From positions 2,976,001-3,040,000 of the forward strand of contig NZ_CP157005.1 in NCBI RefSeq assembly GCF_039904985.1: 64,000 nt of DNA, in the 5' to 3' direction. The notes under the pieces were generated by a model. That model was not told where the DNA came from and did no database searches. It saw only the letters and a program-made list of their open reading frames with translations. The DNA comes from Methylomonas sp. AM2-LC. Lineage in GTDB: Bacteria; Pseudomonadota; Gammaproteobacteria; Methylococcales; Methylomonadaceae. Positions 29,336-38,943 of the stretch are shown piece after piece; position 1 is the first letter of the stretch, and each line of letters begins with the position of its first letter. The translations under genes and the position numbers were made by a program.

Positions 29336-32300
29336 ATGATTGAACGAATTATTGCTTTTTGTTTACAACAACGCCTGATGGTGATTGGCATGACGCTGGC
29401 AATTGCGGTTTCCGGTATTATTGCTTTTGAAAATTTACCGGTACAAGCATTTCCAGATGTACAAAATGTTTTTGTACAAGTGGTCACACAATATCCGGGG
29501 CAAGCGCCAGAGGAAGTCGAAAAACAAATTTCATTACCGATTGAAAGAGTAATGAACGGCTTACCGCATCTGATGAATATGCGATCCGTATCAATCTTTG
29601 GCTTGTCAGTGGTGACGCTAACCTTTGATGATAGTGCCGAAGATTACTTTTCCAGACAACAAGTGCTGGAACGTCTACAAAATGCCGATATTCCCAACGA
29701 CAGTAAGCCACAGCTGGGCCCTTTATCAACAGGTGTGGGCGAAATTTTACGTTATGTCGTTGACGCCAAGCATTTACCACTCACTGAACAGCGTGCCATA
29801 CAAGACTGGGTTATAGAACCGAAAATACGCTCGGTACAAGGTGTTGCTGATGTTGTGGGCTTCGGCGGCGGCATTAAAGAATATAAGGTGTCGGTAAAAC
29901 CGGATCGTCTCAAAAATTTTAATATCGATCTTAATCAGGTATTTAGTGCTATATCCGCCAACAATACCAATACTGGCGGTGGTTATATTGAACATGGCGA
30001 CGAAGCTTTAGTGGTAAGGGGTATTGGCTTATTAAAATCAGCTGAAGAAATCGGCGAAATTGTGGTGGTTACCAATAATAGTGTACCGGTTCTCATCAAA
30101 GATGTCGCCGATGTCAGCATTGGCCCGCAGCCGCGTACAGGTATTATTGGTATGAACCAACGCGACGATGTCGTAGAGGGCATCGTTTTATTAATTAAAG
30201 GTCGTGATGCAGTCAATGTACTAAACGATGTTAAACAGAAAATTCAGGAACTGAATGATTTTGGCCTGCCGCCGGGCGTTAAGATTAAACCCATCTATGA
30301 TAGAACTGAATTAGTAGGCCATACCATACACACTGTTGAACACAACATGATAGAAGGTGCGGTTTTGATCATGGTCATTTTGATGGTGTTTCTGCAAAGT
30401 TATCTGGCTGCAATACTGGTGACACTAATTATTCCCTTGTCCTTATTGTTTGCGTTTATCTTAGTCGACCTGAATGGTATATCCGCCAATCTCATTTCCT
30501 TGGGTGCAATCGATTTCGGCATTATCGTCGATAGCACTGTGGTGTTAGTTGAAGCAGTCATGGTACAGATTACTTTAGATTTAAAAAATGGCGCAGATCT
30601 TCGTCACTTAAGGCAATCATTATTAAGTACTGCCGCTGAAATGGGGCGACCGATATTATTCTCAAAAGCCATTATTATTATTGCCTTTTTGCCGATATTC
30701 ACCTTTCAACGGGTAGAAGCTAAAATTTTCTCACCCATGGCTTACACGCTTAGTTTCGCCCTGGTTGCCTCCATGCTGTTCAGTCTGACATTTGTACCGT
30801 CAATGCTAACCTATATGCTCGGCCCTAATATTGCTGAACGGCATAATAGCTTAGTACAAGGTATGGAGTATCACTACCGAAGAATTTTAGAATGGGTACT
30901 TAGACATTCACGAATCGTCTTTTTCTCAGCAGTCGCAGCCTTGGTATTAAGTTTTATGTCAGTGCGATTTATTGGCACAGAATTCATGCCCAAGCTTGAT
31001 GAAGGCAATATTTGGCTCACCATTACCTTACCAACTCCGGTGTCATTAACGACGGCTAAAGGGCTAGAGCAACAGGTGCGTGAAAAATTAGAAAATTTTT
31101 CTGAAGTCAAAATGTTATTAACCCAACTTGGCAGACCGGAAGATGGCACAGACCCTAAGGGTTTTAACAATCTTGAGGTATTGATCGACCTAAACCCCAA
31201 AGATACCTGGCGTTATAAGAAAAAAGACCAGCTTGTGCAGGCCATGGATAAAGAGTTGTCCATCTTTCCAGGCATTCTCACCAATTTTTCGCAAGTCATT
31301 CAAGATAACGTGGAAGAAGCCATTTCCGGGGTTAAGGGGGAAATAGCCATTAAGGTTTTTGGTTCTGACCTGAATATTTTGCAAAATAGAGCAGACAAAA
31401 TCACCCACATTCTGGCTTCGATACAAGGAGCAACCGATGTGGCAGCAGAACAGCAAGCCGGGTTAGCACAAGCCATTATAGAAATTGATCGTGCTAAAGT
31501 TTCACGCTATGGTATTAATGTGGCGGATGTTGAACAGGTTATTGAAATTGGTATGGGCGGCAAAGCGGCCTCTAAATTTCTAGAAGGTGAACGTCGATTT
31601 GATATCACCCTGCGTAATGAAGAAAACTCTCGCAATTCTGTCGCCAGCTTGGATAACTTAATGGTGCAAACACCTAACGGCCAATTTATTCCATTATCGG
31701 AACTGGCGACTATTAAAATTAACCAAGGTGCCTCTAGAATTAGCCGTGAAGATAATATGCGTAGAATCGCCATCAAATGCAATTTGATTGATCGTGATCA
31801 GGGTAGTTTTGTCGCAGAGGCACAACAAAAAGTGGCAGAGCAAGTCGATTTACCAACAGGTTACCATATAGTCTGGAGTGGACAATTCGAAAACCAGCAA
31901 CGCGCAATGAAACGCTTGTCGGTGATTGTACCTATTAGTTTGGGTTTAATTTTTGTGCTTTTATTCTGGGCATTTATGTCCATAAAAAATGCATTACTGA
32001 TTGTGATGAATGTGCCGTTTGCAATGATAGGCGGTCTATTGATCCTATTAGCCACCGGCATAAATCTGAGTGTTTCCGCCGCCGTGGGATTTATAGCTTT
32101 GTTTGGAATTGCCGTGCAAAATGGCGTTATACTGGTTTCACAATTGAATAAATTACGTAGGGAAGGTCAACCACTGCACGAAGCAATCGTAAATGGCTCT
32201 GTAAGCCGCCTTAGACCAGTGGTGATGACGGCATTAATGGCAATGCTTGGCCTTTTTCCAGCCGCATTATCGACCAGTGTTGGCTCTGAAACGGCAAAGC

Positions 32301-32404
32301 CTTTTGCGGTTGTCATTATAGGCGGATTGATTACAGCGACAATTTTAACCTTGACGCTATTGCCGGCCTTGTATCGTCACTTTTCTGAAGCTTATGAATC
32401 TTAA
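29336..32404 (+). CDS. czcA: CzcA-type heavy-metal RND efflux pump
   Basis: A 1022-aa HME-RND protein. The N-terminus IERIIAFCLQQRLMVIGMTL and PDVQNVFVQVVTQYPGQAPE are typical of the family. The TM4 motif DFGIIVDSTVVLVEAV has the Asp/Asp/Glu pattern of divalent-cation (Co/Zn/Cd/Ni) pumps and not the CusA-type motif of monovalent copper/silver pumps. AAAGGA precedes the ATG. The exact metal is inferred from the motif only. A PII-like gene follows within 10 bp, an arrangement known for a PII subgroup linked to such pumps. Confidence 0.92.
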   Translation: MIERIIAFCLQQRLMVIGMTLAIAVSGIIAFENLPVQAFPDVQNVFVQVVTQYPGQAPEEVEKQISLPIERVMNGLPHLMNMRSVSIFGLSVVTLTFDDSAEDYFSRQQVLERLQNADIPNDSKPQLGPLSTGVGEILRYVVDAKHLPLTEQRAIQDWVIEPKIRSVQGVADVVGFGGGIKEYKVSVKPDRLKNFNIDLNQVFSAISANNTNTGGGYIEHGDEALVVRGIGLLKSAEEIGEIVVVTNNSVPVLIKDVADVSIGPQPRTGIIGMNQRDDVVEGIVLLIKGRDAVNVLNDVKQKIQELNDFGLPPGVKIKPIYDRTELVGHTIHTVEHNMIEGAVLIMVILMVFLQSYLAAILVTLIIPLSLLFAFILVDLNGISANLISLGAIDFGIIVDSTVVLVEAVMVQITLDLKNGADLRHLRQSLLSTAAEMGRPILFSKAIIIIAFLPIFTFQRVEAKIFSPMAYTLSFALVASMLFSLTFVPSMLTYMLGPNIAERHNSLVQGMEYHYRRILEWVLRHSRIVFFSAVAALVLSFMSVRFIGTEFMPKLDEGNIWLTITLPTPVSLTTAKGLEQQVREKLENFSEVKMLLTQLGRPEDGTDPKGFNNLEVLIDLNPKDTWRYKKKDQLVQAMDKELSIFPGILTNFSQVIQDNVEEAISGVKGEIAIKVFGSDLNILQNRADKITHILASIQGATDVAAEQQAGLAQAIIEIDRAKVSRYGINVADVEQVIEIGMGGKAASKFLEGERRFDITLRNEENSRNSVASLDNLMVQTPNGQFIPLSELATIKINQGASRISREDNMRRIAIKCNLIDRDQGSFVAEAQQKVAEQVDLPTGYHIVWSGQFENQQRAMKRLSVIVPISLGLIFVLLFWAFMSIKNALLIVMNVPFAMIGGLLILLATGINLSVSAAVGFIALFGIAVQNGVILVSQLNKLRREGQPLHEAIVNGSVSRLRPVVMTALMAMLGLFPAALSTSVGSETAKPFAVVIIGGLITATILTLTLLPALYRHFSEAYES

Positions 32405-32413
32405 AGGAATACC

Positions 32414-32740
32414 ATGAAAGAGATACGCGCTTATATACAACCACACAAAATAAATCAGTTGACGATGGCCTTAACTAATATACCGGGTTTTCCTGGCATG
32501 TCTGTCAGCGATTGTAGTGGTTTCGGTCGTAATCGCACAGATCAAAGCCAAGATTACAAGCCATTTATTGCTAAAAAACGCATTGAAATATTTGCCCCGG
32601 ATGAGATGGTGGATGTCATTTTTGAAACCATTATGAAAGTTGCGCAAAGCAAACATCATGGCGATGGCAAAGTTTTTATAATCAACACACTTGAGGGTGG
32701 CCGCATCAGTACCGGCGAAAGAGGCCCTGAAGTTGTGTAA
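32414..32740 (+). CDS. PII-like signalling protein of the metal-efflux-linked (PII-NG) type
   Basis: A 108-aa GlnB/PII superfamily member: MKEIRAYIQPHKINQLTMAL, then a T-loop region without the usual uridylylated tyrosine, and a B-loop-like GDGKVFIINTLEGGRISTGE. It starts 10 bp after czcA with AAAGGA as ribosome site, so it belongs to the operon. Known: a distinct PII group is encoded beside CzcABC/CusABC operons. Role as a regulator of the pump or a metal/nucleotide sensor is inference. It is not the nitrogen regulator itself. Confidence 0.85.
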   Translation: MKEIRAYIQPHKINQLTMALTNIPGFPGMSVSDCSGFGRNRTDQSQDYKPFIAKKRIEIFAPDEMVDVIFETIMKVAQSKHHGDGKVFIINTLEGGRISTGERGPEVV

Positions 32741-32962
32741 TAGCGCTACCCAGTGTTAACAAACTGCTTAGTAAATAGCAGCCTTTCTAACCTTAATAGA
32801 CACGGATTGCTACAACCAACATCAGGGAATAACTGATTACTATACTCATTGTATTGAAAAACCCGAGCTTAAATACGTGCAGGCTGATGCAGCTAAAATC
32901 CAACTTATTAACCCGGTTAAACGCCACCCTACCTTGTTAATTTCTGTATCAATCAAATGATA

Positions 32963-33232
32963 CTAAACAATTGAATGATCATCGTCCAATTTCTTAACAG
33001 AATGGACAATTCCATCAATAATCATGGGTATTAGATATAACGCTAAGACCAATAACAATGTATTCAGCAAAGATTCTTGATAAGTAGTGGTTTCAACCAA
33101 GTACAAGGCCAATCCACCGCTCAATAGATATAGCCAGTTTATGGATTTTTTTCTCACCGCTACATTGCGAATAAGCAATATACTTACACCGCAAAATAAA
33201 ACCAGCATCAATGTTAAAAAGCTTGTATTCAT
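32963..33232 (-). CDS. Small membrane protein with three hydrophobic segments
   Basis: 89 aa. Hydrophobic segments lie at about residues 4-22, 33-45 and 56-75 (LLLVLALYLIPMIIDG), with a polar acidic tail (KKLDDDHSIV). GGGG is 8 nt before the ATG. No family recognised; probably an inner-membrane protein. It is convergent with the metal-efflux operon and separated from it by 222 bp. Confidence 0.6.
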   Translation of the reverse strand: MNTSFLTLMLVLFCGVSILLIRNVAVRKKSINWLYLLSGGLALYLVETTTYQESLLNTLLLVLALYLIPMIIDGIVHSVKKLDDDHSIV

Positions 33233-33799
33233 CTGTAATACCCCATTGAAAATTGAATAATCAAAAATTTACCGCTACTGCGTATAAATTGTTGATGCTT
33301 AATGTACTCGTTTCCCTACAAAAAATTCATAAAAACGGGACTTTTATCTGTATAAAAATTATAAAAATTCCACCGTTCTCATCATTTTTTTAACACTAAA
33401 CACTACAATTTTTAATAAAAGCACTAATTATGCCAAAAAATATTATCTTTACAAATCAATACCTACACCCATAACTCAGCACCAAACTCATGTATCAGCA
33501 TGGTGCAACAGCACTTAGCTGGTGCGAAATGCATCACAAAACACTCAAAAACCGCAATACACCTTTAAACTAGACTTAAACACTAGTAACCAATTGTTAC
33601 TAAAACGTTTTTTTTACATTTTACGACTCACGAGCTTCTAAAGTCAGAGTAAAAATTGCGGTATTCATCAATTTTTTGACCTGCATGACTTTACAACGCC
33701 AATTAGTGACAATGAAGTCTACCATTAAGTTCCATTATTAATCGTTTTTTATATAACGTCCTCTACAACCTTTTGGCACATATCATCATAGTGATAGCC
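33233..33799. other. Intergenic region with a small palindrome
   Basis: AT-rich, no gene recognised. AGTAAC (33585-33590) and GTTACT (33596-33601) form a short inverted repeat around CAATT that could be an operator; nothing else supports it. Confidence 0.35.
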
Positions 33800-35317
33800 C
33801 TATTTCTTAAACGCGCTGACCGTATAACGATGCTTAACCCCTACTGGAAAATACTCCGGATCGCCAAAACGATGCAAACTAACTTGAGGTAGTTGCCGCT
33901 CCATGGGCAAATAATTGGCAAACTCGCTATTCAAGCGTAATAGTTGGGTGCGAATCGAATTAGCAATCACAAAAGGCATTAAATCAGTGGCTAGCACATT
34001 GGGTAATAATTCGACGGCAATGTGCAGAACCGAATTTCCTTCCTGATTTTCTCGCACACCCAACACAAATTTGCCTGTTACCCAATCCATAATTTTGGCT
34101 TGTTCCAGACCAACGGCAATATTCTCAGGAAAGATATTGGCACCGTAATAGGAAACGGTGAAGTCAATACGTCCAAATACAAACACAAAGGGCAACTGAC
34201 GTGCTTGATAGTTATAAGGTAAACCTAGCTGATTGAACGTGGTAATACCGTAATTCCCCAAAAACACCCACATGTCCTCATAACTAATCAAGCCACCTTT
34301 ATCGGCAATGCCATAACGAATTAATGGCACACTATTGAATGCCGAAATAACCAGCATACCCTCCTGCACTTCAAAATAGCGACTATGCGGATCATACTGC
34401 ACCAAAGTAGGTAGCCGAGATTCGCCAAACAGACTATGCGCAGCCTGTGGATGTTGAGCAAGCCAACGACGAATAGCAATACTCAACGGCGTTTCATTGC
34501 CCAATACCCCACCATCGGCAGTACCATACAGAGAAGCGGTATCAAAACAAGGCTGGGTAGAACCCACACGTTGCGCCACCAAGGAGCGCCATTCTTCGCT
34601 AAAAACTTCACCTGCAAACACCAGCTTGGTATTGAAGGCCGCCCAATTGATACCTTCTGCCAAGCCAGCATCGATAACATCTTTCAAGAAAGGCGGGTAT
34701 CCCAATAATACGGTTTGTGCGTAATGCGGGGCTAGTTCTTGTACCACTCTAAAAATTTCAGCTTTCTGATTACCTGGGGTTGCCACCATCAGCGTATAGC
34801 CTTTAGTCGCCAAATGCCAACAACACGATGTGGTAAACAAACCACCCACCCAATTACCCAAAGCAAAACACACCACTGCCAGTGTTGTTTGCTGATCAGC
34901 ATGAAAACTATCAACAAACACCTGTTCGAAACGTACCGCCACATCCAATTCAAATTTGGCCGACCTGGGCCAGAAGGTAGGCTGGCCGGTCGACCCCGAA
35001 GATACCGCTATCCTATCCGCACAGTTTAGATGTCCATCCAAACAGCGAGCGGGCAATGAATAAACCTGCATGTAATTGCTCTTACTGATCAGGGGTAAGC
35101 TCTGAAACGCCAGGTAATTTGTAATTTGGTCTGGATTAACCTGATGCAAGGCCAAAAACTGTTTATACGCGGGTACCTGTTGTGCGCAGTACTGAAACAG
35201 GCTCAGTAGTTGTTCTTCAGCGCTCTCCGCGTGTTGTCCAGCCAGTAAATCATCTAACGAAGTATTGATAAAATCAATCAAAACATCAAGGGTGGATGAT
35301 TTTTGCAAGTTGGACAT
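33800..35317 (-). CDS. PaaK-like adenylate-forming enzyme (AMP-dependent ligase)
   Basis: About 505 aa resembling phenylacetate-CoA ligase-type adenylate-forming enzymes. The phosphate-binding loop is SSGSTGQPTFWPRS at about residues 105-118 and SLYGTADGG fits the A5-like motif. The C-terminal region (FVFGRIDFTVSYYGANIFPE) matches the GRxDD-like hinge region and Y-G-x-x-I/V motif. ATG at 35317 has GGAGAG just upstream; five more codons precede it in frame. The substrate acid is unknown. It is followed by no carrier protein or thioesterase gene. Similar stand-alone enzymes occur in lipid and secondary metabolism. Confidence 0.75.
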   Translation of the reverse strand: MSNLQKSSTLDVLIDFINTSLDDLLAGQHAESAEEQLLSLFQYCAQQVPAYKQFLALHQVNPDQITNYLAFQSLPLISKSNYMQVYSLPARCLDGHLNCADRIAVSSGSTGQPTFWPRSAKFELDVAVRFEQVFVDSFHADQQTTLAVVCFALGNWVGGLFTTSCCWHLATKGYTLMVATPGNQKAEIFRVVQELAPHYAQTVLLGYPPFLKDVIDAGLAEGINWAAFNTKLVFAGEVFSEEWRSLVAQRVGSTQPCFDTASLYGTADGGVLGNETPLSIAIRRWLAQHPQAAHSLFGESRLPTLVQYDPHSRYFEVQEGMLVISAFNSVPLIRYGIADKGGLISYEDMWVFLGNYGITTFNQLGLPYNYQARQLPFVFVFGRIDFTVSYYGANIFPENIAVGLEQAKIMDWVTGKFVLGVRENQEGNSVLHIAVELLPNVLATDLMPFVIANSIRTQLLRLNSEFANYLPMERQLPQVSLHRFGDPEYFPVGVKHRYTVSAFKK

Positions 35318-35347
35318 TATTCTCTCCGGCAATAGTTATAATCCAGG

Positions 35348-36280
35348 TTATTTTCTAAATAAACGGATGCCTAAGCAACTGGTAAAAAATAACCAAAATG
35401 CGGATGGCAAAGCTATAGGCACAAGTTGATAGCCCAAAGCCTGCATAACCGTATAATCAGTCTTATTTAAGGTATTAAACTGACCAGAATTACTAAAAGC
35501 ATTGAAGGGATCGCTCACTACCGACCCATCAAAATCGCCCAAATCATTACCCGGTATGGCATTTAAGCTGGCCAAACTGGTTTTTCCACCATCCAGCGAT
35601 AAATAATAAGAATTACTAACAGCCGTCGAGAAATCGAGTACACCTGTTGGGGCGCTGCCGGTATATCGGAGTAAATCTAAAGGCATAATGCGCGAATCAA
35701 TAACAGAGAGTCCTGAAATTCGGCCTAACACTTCAGATATCTCGTGTTCGGCAACCCCCACCAAATCAAACTCATCAGCGGGAACAGAGCCATTACTCCC
35801 TGTATTCCATGCGTAATAAGAACTTAGAGTAATAGCACCATCCAAACCGCTATCATTGGCCGCGATGAGACCTAACGCTTTAGCATTTGCCAGGGTAATA
35901 TCCAAATAATCTGCATTGCCTACTTGCGCGGCTATATGACTAACACCGGGTAAAATAAGATTAGTATTGGCAGCCGTTAAGGCATTGGCAATGGTTGTAT
36001 AATTGCTGATGTTATTATTATATTGTAATAAATAACTGGTTGTTTGCCCCAAAAAGGCAGAGCTATTTGCCATGTTTACATTAATATTGACCGTAATGTC
36101 ATTTACGAATTGCCGATCAAATAGTTGAATAGCCTCATTAAACGCATTAATCTCCTGCGTTGTGACACTATCATCATAGTTGGCTTGAATAGTCATGGCA
36201 TGGGAGTCACTCATAGTAAACATTAAAATACCAGCAACTAGCGTGTTTATATAGACAACATTAAATGCGCATTTTTTCAC
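35348..36280 (-). CDS. Exported NF038122-like metalloprotease with PEP-CTERM-type tail
   Basis: 310 aa. A signal peptide ends near SDSHA. A segment GVAEHEISEVLGR carries a HExxE-x-x-x-R arrangement reminiscent of zinc metalloproteases, with Glu where HExxH enzymes have the second His; this looks typical of a PEP-CTERM-linked family. The C-terminus VPIALPSAFWLFFTSCLGIR plus a basic end is a PEP-CTERM/VPLPA-type sorting signal: short motif, hydrophobic helix, arginines. The start is GTG. Exosortase processing is inferred, and no exosortase gene lies in the window. Proteolytic activity is not certain. Confidence 0.75.
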   Translation of the reverse strand: MKKCAFNVVYINTLVAGILMFTMSDSHAMTIQANYDDSVTTQEINAFNEAIQLFDRQFVNDITVNINVNMANSSAFLGQTTSYLLQYNNNISNYTTIANALTAANTNLILPGVSHIAAQVGNADYLDITLANAKALGLIAANDSGLDGAITLSSYYAWNTGSNGSVPADEFDLVGVAEHEISEVLGRISGLSVIDSRIMPLDLLRYTGSAPTGVLDFSTAVSNSYYLSLDGGKTSLASLNAIPGNDLGDFDGSVVSDPFNAFSNSGQFNTLNKTDYTVMQALGYQLVPIALPSAFWLFFTSCLGIRLFRK

Positions 36281-36918
36281 TTAACCGTATCCGTTATATT
36301 CACGAACATGCAATTATCTTTTAACTGTCTTGGCTGTAAGTAAAGCTGTTTATTTATAGTGTGAAACTGGGTATATTCTCTGTAAAATCTCATTAGGTAC
36401 AGTCATGTGTGGCTAGTAATCGGTACGACGGGCATCATCATACTATATACTAGCCAATAGCGACTACCCCCCTTGTTAATAATTTATAAAACTATGAATG
36501 TACCTGTGTTTGTATTACTGCGTGCTTAGCCAGTAGTAGGAATTGTTGATTCTATTTTGTACGACTATCCTCTAACCAGCTACGATATAATGCTATATTA
36601 GCAATATATTTTTAACCCTAGGGCAATAAGTGAAAAGCGCGTCTGTCGCAGTGTCAGCTACAGTTTTGATCATGTCCTAGAGAAGTAGCAAGCATCATTG
36701 AAGTTAATATTAGCCTTTGTGATGCGGTTCGTGCCTCACCACATCCTACATCAATGTGGGTAATTGGATGCGCTGAAAAAGTGAAGCTCATCTGTCGCCA
36801 TTAATGCTACTTCTAATGCTGATAAATCCTATATAAAATTTAACTTTACAATGAGTAGTGACAATTAATCTTCAGCTTTTGCCACACACCACCCGGATAT
36901 CCAAAAATTGATTAACGA
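36281..36918. other. Intergenic region upstream of the CysB-like regulator
   Basis: About 640 bp without a recognised gene. It contains one REP-like palindrome at 36721-36749. The 5' parts of the divergently transcribed metalloprotease and LysR genes must have their promoters here, but none could be fixed. Confidence 0.4.
36721..36749 (-). repeat. REP-like palindrome, family shared with 61582-61613
   Basis: GATGCGGT and ACCACATC are near-perfect inverted arms around TCGTGCCTC. The reverse complement (GTAGGATGTGGTGAGGCACG onward) resembles the element at 61582-61613, which carries GGTGTGGTGAG and ACGAACCGCACC. Both copies are intergenic. Confidence 0.6.
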
Positions 36919-37818
36919 ATGAATTTAAACCAGCTTGAATTACTAAGAACCCTACTCGAAACTGATTTTAACCTGAGCAAAGCAGCGGAAAAAATGCATG
37001 TTGTACAATCAGCAGCCAGCCGTCAATTGCAGCTTCTGGAAACCGAATTAGGTTTACCGTTATTCGAACGTCAAGGCAAAAAGCTTACAGCCTTAACACC
37101 ACTCGGTATTGAAATTATGAGTGAGGTTGAACAAATTAATGAGGCACGTAAGAATATTAAACTGCTGGCTGATGATTTTATCGATAACCGTAATGGCAGT
37201 TTACATATTGCCACCACGCACACTCAGGCTAAGTATTTATTACCCGGACCGGTACAGAATTTTCGTCAAAAATTCCCGGATATTAAAATTTATATGCTGC
37301 AATCCTCGCCAGAGAATCTAATCAATCTTCTCTATCAAAACAAAGCAGATGTGGCAATATGCACAGAAAAAATGCAAGATAACGAAAAACTCATTATGCG
37401 CCCCTGCCTGGAATGGCATCATGTGGCTATCGTCCCCAAACAACATGCTTTAGCCTCGCAAAACATCAGCTTAGAACTATTGGCTAAACAAGCTATTTTA
37501 ACTTATTCTGTTGGATTTACCGGGCGATCGACCTTAGAAACAGCCTTTAGCCATGCGGGATTAAGCATGGATATTACTTTATCCGCCAGTGATTCGGATG
37601 TCATTAAAACCTATGTACGTCTGGGTATGGGGGTGGGCATTATTGCTGCAACGGCATACGAACCCGACAAAGATCAGGATTTAATAGCACTCAGTCTGGC
37701 CCACTTAATTCCAACATCTGTCACCAAAATTGCTTACCTAAAACATTTGTATCTACCCAACTACTGTCGATATTTTATCGAACAAGTGCTTAATGCCTCT
37801 GCATTGAAAGCTGTTTAG
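36919..37818 (+). CDS. cysB: CysB-family LysR-type regulator
   Basis: A 299-aa LTTR. N-terminal winged HTH (NLSKAAEKMHVVQSAASRQL), then a co-inducer domain with ATTHTQAKYLLPGPVQNFR, the motif that marks the CysB/Cbl branch. CysB activates sulfate assimilation genes with N-acetylserine as inducer; the shorter length compared with E. coli CysB (324 aa) and the lack of nearby cys genes leave room for a Cbl-like role. Convergent with bamE; a 9-bp inverted repeat (37825-37833 / 37854-37862) lies between them. Confidence 0.85.
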   Translation: MNLNQLELLRTLLETDFNLSKAAEKMHVVQSAASRQLQLLETELGLPLFERQGKKLTALTPLGIEIMSEVEQINEARKNIKLLADDFIDNRNGSLHIATTHTQAKYLLPGPVQNFRQKFPDIKIYMLQSSPENLINLLYQNKADVAICTEKMQDNEKLIMRPCLEWHHVAIVPKQHALASQNISLELLAKQAILTYSVGFTGRSTLETAFSHAGLSMDITLSASDSDVIKTYVRLGMGVGIIAATAYEPDKDQDLIALSLAHLIPTSVTKIAYLKHLYLPNYCRYFIEQVLNASALKAV

Positions 37819-37824
37819 GTAAGC

Positions 37825-37862
37825 GCATCAACACAAAAACACAGTGTAATGTATGTTGATGC
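37825..37862. repeat. Inverted repeat between convergent cysB and bamE
   Basis: GCATCAACA and TGTTGATGC are perfect 9-bp arms separated by 20 nt. With no T-run the structure is a weak candidate for a bidirectional transcript end or a repeat remnant. Confidence 0.35.
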
Positions 37863-37890
37863 AGAATCTTAGTTAATAGGCCACATACCG

Positions 37891-38406
37891 TTAACGAGAC
37901 TTACCAGACTTGGCGGATTGAGGCGATGAATTTGGCGTAACGCCATCATCGGTATCAACACCAGGATCAAAGCCAAACAAATCCGCCATTTTTTGCCACA
38001 TAGATTTTTCTAATTCGCGTTTGGGCAGATCAATACTGGTTTCAGTAGAGGGTTTGGGTACTGGCATGGAACTGGGCCGAAAATCACCTTGTATGGTCTG
38101 TAAATTATCGCCTTTAAAATACAGAGATACGCGTTTTTGCACGCGATCTTCACCTGCCTCTTCTTTAGAGTAGATATAGTCCCAGCGCTGCTCATGGAAA
38201 GTATCCACAACCATAGGCGAACCCATAATAAACTGTACCTGCCGTTTAGTCATATTGGGGCGAAGTTGATCTATCATACTTTGATCAATCATATTGCCTT
38301 GTTCAATATCCAGCTTATAGACACCGGGGATATTACTGAGCACAGTGGTACAAGCAGTGCACGTCAAGCTGGCTATTAAGCCCAGCCAAAATACAGATTT
38401 GTTCAT
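37891..38406 (-). CDS. bamE: BamE outer-membrane assembly lipoprotein
   Basis: About 171 aa. The lipobox LTCTAC follows a short signal sequence starting [10 protein letters not shown]. The SmpA/OmlA core is present: [34 protein letters not shown] and [14 protein letters not shown]. BamE supports BamA/BamD in beta-barrel insertion. The C-terminal 60 residues are polar and less conserved. Divergent from fur with 112 bp between, an arrangement found in many gammaproteobacteria. A TTG nine codons earlier is in frame; ATG at 38406 fits the signal peptide. Confidence 0.93.
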   Translation of the reverse strand: MNKSVFWLGLIASLTCTACTTVLSNIPGVYKLDIEQGNMIDQSMIDQLRPNMTKRQVQFIMGSPMVVDTFHEQRWDYIYSKEEAGEDRVQKRVSLYFKGDNLQTIQGDFRPSSMPVPKPSTETSIDLPKRELEKSMWQKMADLFGFDPGVDTDDGVTPNSSPQSAKSGKSR

Positions 38407-38518
38407 GAGGTAGAACGTAGTGAGAAAATTCAATGCAGATTATGCCATAATTCTATAAACAACTTCAGCCAAAAAACGATACAATAGCAATAATCAATAG
38501 TTGAGCGGAGACAGACTT

Positions 38519-38932
38519 TTGGAATCACAGGATTTACGTAACGCTGGTTTAAAGGTCACTTTACCCAGAGTCAAGATTTTAGAAATTCTGGAAAAACAAC
38601 AGGATGATCGGCACATGTCTGCCGAAAAGGTTTACAAAATCTTATTAAGCGAAGGCGAAGAAATAGGCTTGGCCACCGTTTATCGGGTGCTGACTCAATT
38701 CGAAGCCGCAGGATTGGTTAACCGGCATCACTTTGAAGGCGGAAACTCTATTTTTGAAGTAAACAAAGGCACCCATCACGACCATGTTGTCTGCATGAAA
38801 TGCGGAAAAGTCGATGAATTTACCGATGACATTATAGAAAAACGCCAGGACGAAATCGCCAGAAATTTAGGTTATAAATTAACGGATCACAGTCTTTATC
38901 TCTACGGCTATTGCAACGACTGCCAGCCCTAA
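38519..38932 (+). CDS. fur: Fur ferric uptake regulator
   Basis: 137 aa. An N-terminal winged helix (LKVTLPRVKILEIL, GLATVYRVLTQFEAAGLV) is followed by a dimerisation/metal domain with HHDHVVCMKCGKVDEF and the C-terminal CNDC. Fur represses iron acquisition genes when Fe(II)-loaded. The start appears to be TTG at 38519: GCGGAG lies 8 nt upstream and the resulting [12 protein letters not shown] matches the usual N-terminus. A TTG at 38501 is also in frame but overlaps the ribosome site. It overlaps no neighbour; lolC begins 11 bp later. Confidence 0.95.
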   Translation: MESQDLRNAGLKVTLPRVKILEILEKQQDDRHMSAEKVYKILLSEGEEIGLATVYRVLTQFEAAGLVNRHHFEGGNSIFEVNKGTHHDHVVCMKCGKVDEFTDDIIEKRQDEIARNLGYKLTDHSLYLYGYCNDCQP

Positions 38933-38943
38933 CTTCCCTACAC

